Assembly (NCBI GenBank): GCA_030690945.1
Contig: JAUYFM010000063.1
Location: 34,712 to 98,711 of the forward strand
DNA from: Smithellaceae bacterium
GTDB taxonomy: Bacteria > Desulfobacterota > Syntrophia > Syntrophales > Smithellaceae
DNA length: 64,000 nt
Direction of reading: 5' to 3'
This document shows, piece by piece, positions 58,885-64,000 of this stretch (positions are counted from its first letter, which is position 1; each line of letters begins with the position of its first letter). A program made the translations under genes and the position numbers. The notes under the pieces were generated by a model, which did no database searches, was not told where the DNA came from, and saw nothing but the letters and a program-made list of their open reading frames with translations.

Positions 58885-60270
58885 ATGGTCCATCTCATCC
58901 AACAATTTGTTTCCTGCTGCCGCGCGGCAGGGCTTCGGGTCTCGACCTCAGAGGTTCTCGACAGCCTCAAGCAGTTGCAGTTGATCGACCCGACTGATGA
59001 GGTGCAATTCCGGTCACTTTTACGCGCCAATTTCGCTAAAAGCATACGGGAAGTGTTGCACTTTGAACGTCTCTATCATCTCTTCTTTCATGAAATGCGT
59101 ATGGACACGGGTGATATGAGGCAGGCTGCCGCTCATTCTGAGCACATAAAAAAAGCAGCGGCCATTCTCAAGCAGAAACCTCACGAAAGCCCTGTTTATG
59201 ATGCTGTGATAGACTTCCTGGCTGGAAATCCTCTTACTCTCCTTCAGGAGATGCGCCGGATACAAACGGAATCAGATGACGAAACAACACCGGTTCGTTT
59301 TAATTTCGGCCCTTTGGCCAGCCGTTTTAATGTTCTCATCCAGATTACAAAAGCGGCGTCTGCCGCGGGCGCGCTGGTAGAGGAAAACGACTTAAAAATG
59401 GAATCAGCCGCCAGGCGCGATTTTGCTGTCTATTTTGAGGAGCGCTTCGCTGCAGCTCGTTCCATTCTGATGTTTGAACCACGTCCCGGCGACACAAGCA
59501 CTAAAAAAGTCAAAACCTATGAACAACACCTGAAGGATCTGGGAGAAAAATCTTTTGCTTCCTTTACCCACCAGGAAATTGAGGAAATGCGTGACGCCAT
59601 TGACAAACTCGTACGCAAGCTGAAAAACACCGTCAGCCGCCGTTTTTCCGTTCGGGATCGGGGAAATCTCGATGTGAAAAAGACCTTGCGGGCATCAGCC
59701 AAATATAATGGCGTTCCCGTGGAGATCAAATATCGCCGGAAGGCAAAACGGAAAAGCCGGATTGTCACCATCTGTGACGTGTCCGGCTCCGTCTGGGCGG
59801 CGGCGCGCTTTATGCTGAATCTGCTTTATTCACTTCAGGATTGTTTTGACAAGGTCAACAGTTTTGTTTTTATTGACAAGTTGACAGATGTCACGCAAGT
59901 TTTTGAAGAACATGATATTAATGAGGCGATCCATATGGTGATGGAAGGATCGACCGTGAATTTTAATACGTCCACGGACTATGGTGAGACATTGCGAAAT
60001 TTTAAAAGAGACTATATGGATCTTCTGACCAAGAAGACCACCCTGATTATTGTCGGCGACGGACGTTCCAACTATATGAATCCCGAGGATATGATTCTGG
60101 GTGAAATGCGGGATCGCTGCCGCCGGGTGATCTGGCTCAATCCCGAACAGGAAAACCTCTGGGGCACAGGCGACAGCGAAATCAAAACTTACACGCATCA
60201 CTGCCACGAAGTTCGTCCCTGCCGGAATGTCAACCAATTAATCACCTTTATTGAGGAGTTGGTGTTGTAA
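58885..60270 (+). CDS. VWA-domain CoxE-like protein
   Basis: A 461-residue CoxE/VWA protein. The MIDAS metal motif is CDVSGSVWAAARF (DxSxS) near residue 297. The helical N-terminal half contains VSTSEVLDSLKQLQLI as in CoxE. Together with MoxR it would form a chaperone pair that remodels a metalloenzyme, as CoxD/CoxE do for molybdenum CO dehydrogenase. No target enzyme gene is nearby. The start ATG 58885 follows repeat copy 7 by 50 bp. Confidence 0.86.
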   Translation: MVHLIQQFVSCCRAAGLRVSTSEVLDSLKQLQLIDPTDEVQFRSLLRANFAKSIREVLHFERLYHLFFHEMRMDTGDMRQAAAHSEHIKKAAAILKQKPHESPVYDAVIDFLAGNPLTLLQEMRRIQTESDDETTPVRFNFGPLASRFNVLIQITKAASAAGALVEENDLKMESAARRDFAVYFEERFAAARSILMFEPRPGDTSTKKVKTYEQHLKDLGEKSFASFTHQEIEEMRDAIDKLVRKLKNTVSRRFSVRDRGNLDVKKTLRASAKYNGVPVEIKYRRKAKRKSRIVTICDVSGSVWAAARFMLNLLYSLQDCFDKVNSFVFIDKLTDVTQVFEEHDINEAIHMVMEGSTVNFNTSTDYGETLRNFKRDYMDLLTKKTTLIIVGDGRSNYMNPEDMILGEMRDRCRRVIWLNPEQENLWGTGDSEIKTYTHHCHEVRPCRNVNQLITFIEELVL

Positions 60271-60315
60271 CCTAATAACCTGAAAGATAGTACTCCATTG
60301 AGTGAGATTTATTCA

Positions 60316-61083
60316 ATGACTAAATCTGTGGCTGTGATAGTAACGCTGATTTCAATATGCTTTTCCATGTCTATATCCTCCGCTGCTCAAAGGAATATCA
60401 AACCAGCAGGAAAGCAGGCACTCACCCAATATGTGATTGCTGAGGTCCTACAGCTCAATGATGAAATCGTAATAACGACGACTGCATACAAAGACCATCT
60501 GTTGATTGTACTTGAAAACCAGCAACTGGAATTAGAGCGCATTACCAGGGAAGTCGACTTACAGCAGCATTTACTCAGGCAAGACCTAATTTCGCAAAAA
60601 GAATTCGAAGAAAACAAACTGGCAGTGGCAATGGCAAATTACTCTATTAAGATAACGAAACGACGAATCGCTGGAGCCGAAAAACTGATTGCTGAGACGC
60701 AGGCTCAAACCAACAGTGTAACGATGCAGCAAGAAGTCAAAGAGCCTGAGAATCGAACAGGCGTCACTATGCGCTATGACGGTAAAGCTCTATGGTCGCT
60801 GGCGGATTCCAAAAAAATTGAGAATTTCTTTTACTCTCGCTTTGGCTATTCACTGCCGGTGGCTGCTTGGGGTGGGACCGACCTCCACCGACGGATGCAT
60901 CTGGATCACAGCAATGCGATGGACGTAGCACTCAATCCCGATAGCACCGAGGGACAAGTGCTCATGAATTACCTGCGAGGCGCCGGTATTCCTTACATGG
61001 CTTTTCGTGGGAGGATCGCAGGCAAATCCACTGGCGTCCACATTCATATAGGCAAACCATCGCTCAGATTAGCGTCTCCGTAA
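60316..61083 (+). CDS. Secreted protein with coiled coil and M15-like metallopeptidase motif
   Basis: A 255-residue protein from ATG 60316. A signal sequence (AVIVTLISICFSMSISSAAQ) is followed by a coiled-coil segment of about 90 residues rich in Leu, Glu and Gln. The C-terminal part has HLDHSNAMDVALN and GVHIHIGKPS, a His...Asp and HxH layout like zinc-binding D-Ala-D-Ala carboxypeptidase (M15) folds. Catalysis is possible but uncertain. It precedes the RlpA-like gene closely, which would fit a role in peptidoglycan. A TTG start at 60298 is an alternative. Confidence 0.6.
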   Translation: MTKSVAVIVTLISICFSMSISSAAQRNIKPAGKQALTQYVIAEVLQLNDEIVITTTAYKDHLLIVLENQQLELERITREVDLQQHLLRQDLISQKEFEENKLAVAMANYSIKITKRRIAGAEKLIAETQAQTNSVTMQQEVKEPENRTGVTMRYDGKALWSLADSKKIENFFYSRFGYSLPVAAWGGTDLHRRMHLDHSNAMDVALNPDSTEGQVLMNYLRGAGIPYMAFRGRIAGKSTGVHIHIGKPSLRLASP

Positions 61084-61089
61084 GGGCTG

Positions 61090-61746
61090 TTGTACAGATC
61101 GAGTTTCCATGCTGATCATACATCACGGGCAGGTGCGCCACCTATTTATCGAAGAATGTCTTTGTACTATGTGGTAAAAGGCGCCTACGAATTAACTGCG
61201 GGAACCACGAAGCTTGTATACCATGTCGGAAAATTTACCTTCAAGGTGGTAAAAGCCCCCATTGACTGGGCCCTCACGAACGACGACATCGAGACCATAG
61301 ACGGGCTTTCCCCGAAAGAAGCAATTCGCCAAGGCAGGGTGAAGAACGCTCCATACAAGGTGAAGGGGAAGATGTACTATCCCATGTCTATTGAGAAGTC
61401 GTATCCCTATCAGGAGACTGGTGTTGCCTCCTGGTATGGTTATGAGACCATGCGTGGAAAGGGCGGCCGTATGACTGCAAACGGCGAGGTCTTTGACCCG
61501 AAGGGATTGACAGCTGCCCACAAGCACCTGCCCCTTCCTATTCACGTCAAGGTTACAAATCTTGAAAATGATCGCTGGATTGTTGTTCGGGTAAACGATC
61601 GTGGACCCTTTCCCAGTGACTTTAACGCCGCGTCTGGTGACAGGATTATCGATCTAAGTGAGGGTGCTGCCAAAAGATTGGGTTTTTACGAGAAAGGCCT
61701 GGCAAGAGTGAAAGTGGAGACTATACAGATGGGAGAAGATGAGTGA
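61090..61746 (+). CDS. RlpA-like double-psi beta-barrel protein
   Basis: A protein of up to 218 residues with an RlpA core: GVASWYGYETMRGKGGRMTA, HLPLPIHVKVTNL and VRVNDRGPFPSD, including the catalytic Asp of RlpA-type lytic transglycosylases. RlpA proteins cleave naked glycan strands in the septal wall. The start is uncertain: TTG 61090 gives the longest form and ATG 61156 is an alternative, but neither has a good ribosome-binding site nor a signal peptide, and the usual lipoprotein N-terminus is absent. The first 60 residues may be a broken or replaced region. Confidence 0.72.
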   Translation: MYRSSFHADHTSRAGAPPIYRRMSLYYVVKGAYELTAGTTKLVYHVGKFTFKVVKAPIDWALTNDDIETIDGLSPKEAIRQGRVKNAPYKVKGKMYYPMSIEKSYPYQETGVASWYGYETMRGKGGRMTANGEVFDPKGLTAAHKHLPLPIHVKVTNLENDRWIVVRVNDRGPFPSDFNAASGDRIIDLSEGAAKRLGFYEKGLARVKVETIQMGEDE

Positions 61747-61847
61747 CAGATACAGCAGTATGCCTGAAATGTACGGTTATCCTCATTAACTCATAGGCGA
61801 AGTGAAGCAAGCACTGCTTCCTGCTATACGTACCAAACTGACGTTTG

Positions 61848-61886
61848 ACAGATAAATAGATATTAGTCATCATCTATCTGTTTTTC
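61848..61886 (+). terminator. Weak terminator-like hairpin after the RlpA-like gene
   Basis: ACAGATA and TATCTGT arms with a 20-base loop region followed by TTTTTCTT. AT-rich and imperfect, so only a moderate candidate. Confidence 0.4.
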
Positions 61887-61913
61887 TTATTGAATTAAGA
61901 AAAGGAGGTAGAG

Positions 61914-63065
61914 ATGACCAGTATAGAGAGTACAGTACAGGAGACGGATTTATCTTTAGAAAGTTTTATATCACCCGCCGTTAAGACAACTGATTATCAA
62001 CAAACCAGATTACGTTTTACATCCCACTATGAGGAAAACATAGAAGCTCTTGGCAAGATTCTGAAGCGCCTTGCAGGAATGAATTTACCAGGGAAGGAAC
62101 ATGTGGAGAACTATCTTCGGCATTTGACTAGGCGTAACCGCAAGCCCAAGACATTGTATAGCCGTTATGGGGCGATAGTCCTTTTTCTTGGCATGATCAG
62201 GGATAACGGCAAGACGTTACTCGAAGAGATCTCAAGAAAAGACGTAGAGGCATTTATCGAGCATGAGCAGGACAGAGGCAATAAGATTACGACGATAAGA
62301 ACAAAGCTCGTGAGCGTCCAGGCCTTTCTTCGTTATTTGGTAGAAGAAGAAATTATTTCCCCGAATATATTCAGCAGGAGGATACGACTGCAACTACCGG
62401 ATCGGCTGCCGCGCGCTATGGCTCCGGAAGATTTGCAGAAGTTTCTTTCCGTCATTAGAGACACCCGCGACCGTGCCATGATCATGTTGCTCTTGAGAAC
62501 GGGAATGCGAATAGGAGAACTGCTCAGCACGAAAGTAACAGACGTCCACATTAAGGAGAAGCGTATAGAAATTTATGAAGGCGAGAAAAACCGTCTTGGC
62601 AGAGTGGTCTATCTCAGTGCCGATGCTCTCAGTGCTTTACGGAAATGGTTGAAGGAAAGAGACGCCTGGGAGGAATATCTTATCTATAGTCCTTCTGGAA
62701 AAGCAGACACGATGTCCTACAGTACAGCCCGGTTGATATTCCATAAATATATTGCGAAGGCGTGCTTGGCTCACAAGGGATATAGCCTGCATGCACTGCG
62801 CCACACCTTTGCGACGGAGCTTCTCAATGCCGGCATGCGCCTGGAGTGCCTGCAGGTGGTGCTGGGACACAGAAGCATAGAAGAGACAAGAAGGTATGCC
62901 CAGCTTACCGACAAAACAAGAGAAGAAGAATATTTTACGGCCATGTCCAAGATAGAGAGGGGGAACAAGAATGATGATGACCGACACGATCATGAACTGG
63001 AGGCGATTCTTGAAACGGAGAAACTGCTCGCCCAATACCGTGAAGAACTATCTGAACATCATTAA
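61914..63065 (+). CDS. Tyrosine recombinase (first of overlapping pair)
   Basis: A 383-residue phage-type integrase. A SAM-like N-terminal domain occupies roughly residues 30-150. The catalytic residues are Arg in LRTGMRIGELLS, a Lys/Arg strand near EGEKNRLGRV, His-x-x-Arg in HALRHTFATELL, His in LGHRSIEETRRY and the nucleophile Tyr in that same segment. It cuts and rejoins DNA at specific sites. AAAAGGAGGTAGAG precedes ATG. Its last 95 bases overlap the next recombinase gene. It may form part of a mobile unit with that gene. Confidence 0.92.
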   Translation: MTSIESTVQETDLSLESFISPAVKTTDYQQTRLRFTSHYEENIEALGKILKRLAGMNLPGKEHVENYLRHLTRRNRKPKTLYSRYGAIVLFLGMIRDNGKTLLEEISRKDVEAFIEHEQDRGNKITTIRTKLVSVQAFLRYLVEEEIISPNIFSRRIRLQLPDRLPRAMAPEDLQKFLSVIRDTRDRAMIMLLLRTGMRIGELLSTKVTDVHIKEKRIEIYEGEKNRLGRVVYLSADALSALRKWLKERDAWEEYLIYSPSGKADTMSYSTARLIFHKYIAKACLAHKGYSLHALRHTFATELLNAGMRLECLQVVLGHRSIEETRRYAQLTDKTREEEYFTAMSKIERGNKNDDDRHDHELEAILETEKLLAQYREELSEHH

Positions 63066-63864
63066 GCACTTTGTTGTCTGGGTGGATGTGCCTGTTGAGA
63101 ATGTGACACACTTAACTATCTCGCACTACATTGATCACTTGATGAGGAATAGGCTGGCTCCCAAGACCATAAACTGTCATGTAAACTGTATTCGCCAGTT
63201 TTACCATTACCTGCGTGATGAAGAAGGATTAGCCATTACCAATCCTGTCCGCAGAAGCCACCTCCAGAAGATGTCTCGTCCTCTACCCCGGCATTTGAGG
63301 GACGAGCAGGTGGAAGACTTTTTTAAAGTTGTAAAAGGGTGCCGCGATAAAGCGATGTTCATGCTGATGCTGCGTTGCGGATTAAGAGTGGAAGAAGTCG
63401 CCAACCTTACCCCGGGTGTAATAGACGTCAAACGCAGAACTATCCTGATTGATGATGGCAAGGGAGGTAAAGACCGGATTGTCTATATGAGTAATGACGT
63501 TCTTCAATCCCTTTCATCCTATCTGAAAGTAAGGCCGGCATCCGGGGCGAGAAAAATCTTTCTGTCTGAAAAGGGAGAATCCAGAGGCAAACCTATCTCC
63601 ATCCGCGGCATTCAGCGACGAATGGAACGTTATGCCCGCAAAACGAAGATCAAAGTTTCCTGTCATCATCTTCGTCACACGATGGCCACGCAGTTGCTCA
63701 ATGCGGATGCCGATCTTTGTACCATCCAGGACCTGCTTGGACACAGCAATGTAAAAACGACCCAGCGGTACTGCCGAGTGTCGAATCTCAAAGTGCAGCG
63801 GGATTACTTTAAAGCGATGGAGGTGATCATGCAGCAAACGGCTTGCAACCGAAACGCCGGATAA
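62971..63864 (+). CDS. Tyrosine recombinase (second of overlapping pair)
   Basis: A 297-residue integrase. MNWRRFLKRRNCSPNTVKNY starts the core-binding domain. The catalytic residues are Arg in LRCGLRVEEVAN, Lys in DDGKGGKDR, HxxR in HHLRHTMATQLL, His in LGHSNVKTTQRY and the Tyr nucleophile there. The first ATG lies inside the upstream recombinase gene with GAGAGGGGGAACAAG as ribosome-binding site, so the 95-bp overlap appears real. The two proteins are clearly different in sequence, which favours a heteromeric recombinase pair over a duplication. Confidence 0.9.
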   Translation: MMMTDTIMNWRRFLKRRNCSPNTVKNYLNIIKHFVVWVDVPVENVTHLTISHYIDHLMRNRLAPKTINCHVNCIRQFYHYLRDEEGLAITNPVRRSHLQKMSRPLPRHLRDEQVEDFFKVVKGCRDKAMFMLMLRCGLRVEEVANLTPGVIDVKRRTILIDDGKGGKDRIVYMSNDVLQSLSSYLKVRPASGARKIFLSEKGESRGKPISIRGIQRRMERYARKTKIKVSCHHLRHTMATQLLNADADLCTIQDLLGHSNVKTTQRYCRVSNLKVQRDYFKAMEVIMQQTACNRNAG

Positions 63865-63887
63865 AGCAAGGGAGTCTATTGCAAGGC

Positions 63888-63954
63888 GGAGTTACCCACA
63901 GCCGCCCCCACCCTGCTCTGTTAAAAAGCTGCGGTGGCGGCCATGGATAACTCC
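63888..63954. repeat. Imperfect inverted repeat after the recombinase pair
   Basis: Left arm GGAGTTACCCACAGCCGCC and the reverse complement of the right arm, GGAGTTATCCATGGCCGCC, match at 16 of 19 positions with an about 28-base centre. Its position right after the recombinase genes makes it a candidate recombination site or structured end. Confidence 0.55.
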
Positions 63955-64000
63955 TTGTGGCTGAACCGCATTGGTGCAACTGAAAATAAACTTGACGAAT

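Noticed and set aside
1..64000. CRISPR arrays, tRNA or rRNA genes
   Set aside because: I saw no regularly spaced direct repeats. The GGTTCAAGTC string near 9703, which resembles a tRNA T-arm, belongs to the nested inverted repeat. No full cloverleaf or rRNA segment was recognised by eye; a covariance search would be decisive.

Overview
ORGANISM. The window looks like a chromosomal segment of an anaerobic deltaproteobacterium (Desulfobacterota), probably near the syntrophic Syntrophaceae (Syntrophus/Smithella-like). This is inferred from gene content, not from a marker gene. The supporting genes are paired 2-hydroxyacyl-CoA dehydratase/benzoyl-CoA reductase-like subunits with their activase, a split ADP-forming acyl-CoA synthetase, a full-length methylmalonyl-CoA mutase, a high-molecular-weight rubredoxin, a ferritin-like diiron protein, a FeoA-FeoB fusion and many radical SAM enzymes. 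I recognised no rRNA, tRNA or CRISPR array. LAYOUT. 1-5.1 kb: the end of an MtaD-type deaminase, a fused MsrA-MsrB lipoprotein, a beta-propeller lipoprotein, a small secreted protein, a two-domain ComEA-like helix-hairpin-helix protein and a YbeD-family protein. 5.1-16.6 kb: a 15-gene minus-strand lipid/polyketide-like cluster with a FabA-like and a FabZ-like dehydratase, a product-template-type dehydratase fold, two ketosynthases, two acyl carrier proteins, a thioesterase, a PlsY acyltransferase, two paralogous radical SAM enzymes, a B12-type radical SAM enzyme, a polysaccharide deacetylase and a small membrane protein. This is the best candidate here for an undescribed pathway. 16.8-23.4 kb: a flavin reductase-rubredoxin fusion, CopA/CopZ copper export, an MBL-fold hydrolase, a small heme-type membrane protein and YgiQ. 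23.4-27.7 kb: an accessory stretch with an MntA/HepT pair, a VapBC-like pair with a visible operator, an AAA/DUF4143 ATPase and remnants of a reductive dehalogenase-like protein, a MaoC-like protein and an unknown protein. 27.7-34.4 kb: a sugar-phosphate cupin, YgjP, a DUF2156 protein, FeoAB, a metallophosphoesterase-nucleotidyltransferase fusion and a zinc-ribbon protein. 34.5-37.8 kb: a 2-hydroxyacyl-CoA dehydratase-type operon. 38.1-42.1 kb: amtB-glnK behind a textbook sigma-54 promoter, then truA and an NlpC/P60 lipoprotein. 42.3-46.1 kb: a cyclic-nucleotide-binding protein, a ferritin-like protein, pyruvoyl arginine decarboxylase, an alpha/beta hydrolase, an NTF2-like lipoprotein and a DUF4239 protein. 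46.3-51.6 kb: methylmalonyl-CoA mutase, a CoA-transferase remnant, split ADP-forming acyl-CoA synthetase and a DUF2889 protein. 51.9-57.5 kb: an atypical GAPDH-like protein convergent with a 1412-residue PPDK-like protein that lacks the PEP domain. 57.8-61.7 kb: a MoxR/CoxE pair, a secreted M15-like candidate and an RlpA-like protein. 61.9-64 kb: two overlapping tyrosine recombinases followed by an inverted repeat. HOW THE PARTS FIT. The catabolic genes (acyl-CoA synthetase, methylmalonyl-CoA mutase, 2-hydroxyacyl-CoA dehydratase system) suit an organism fermenting or oxidising organic acids through CoA thioesters. AmtB-GlnK, FeoAB, CopAZ and MsrAB handle nitrogen, iron, copper and oxidative damage. 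A dispersed intergenic repeat of about 100 bp, with hairpin-forming segments, occurs seven times across the window in both orientations and is a signature of this genome.
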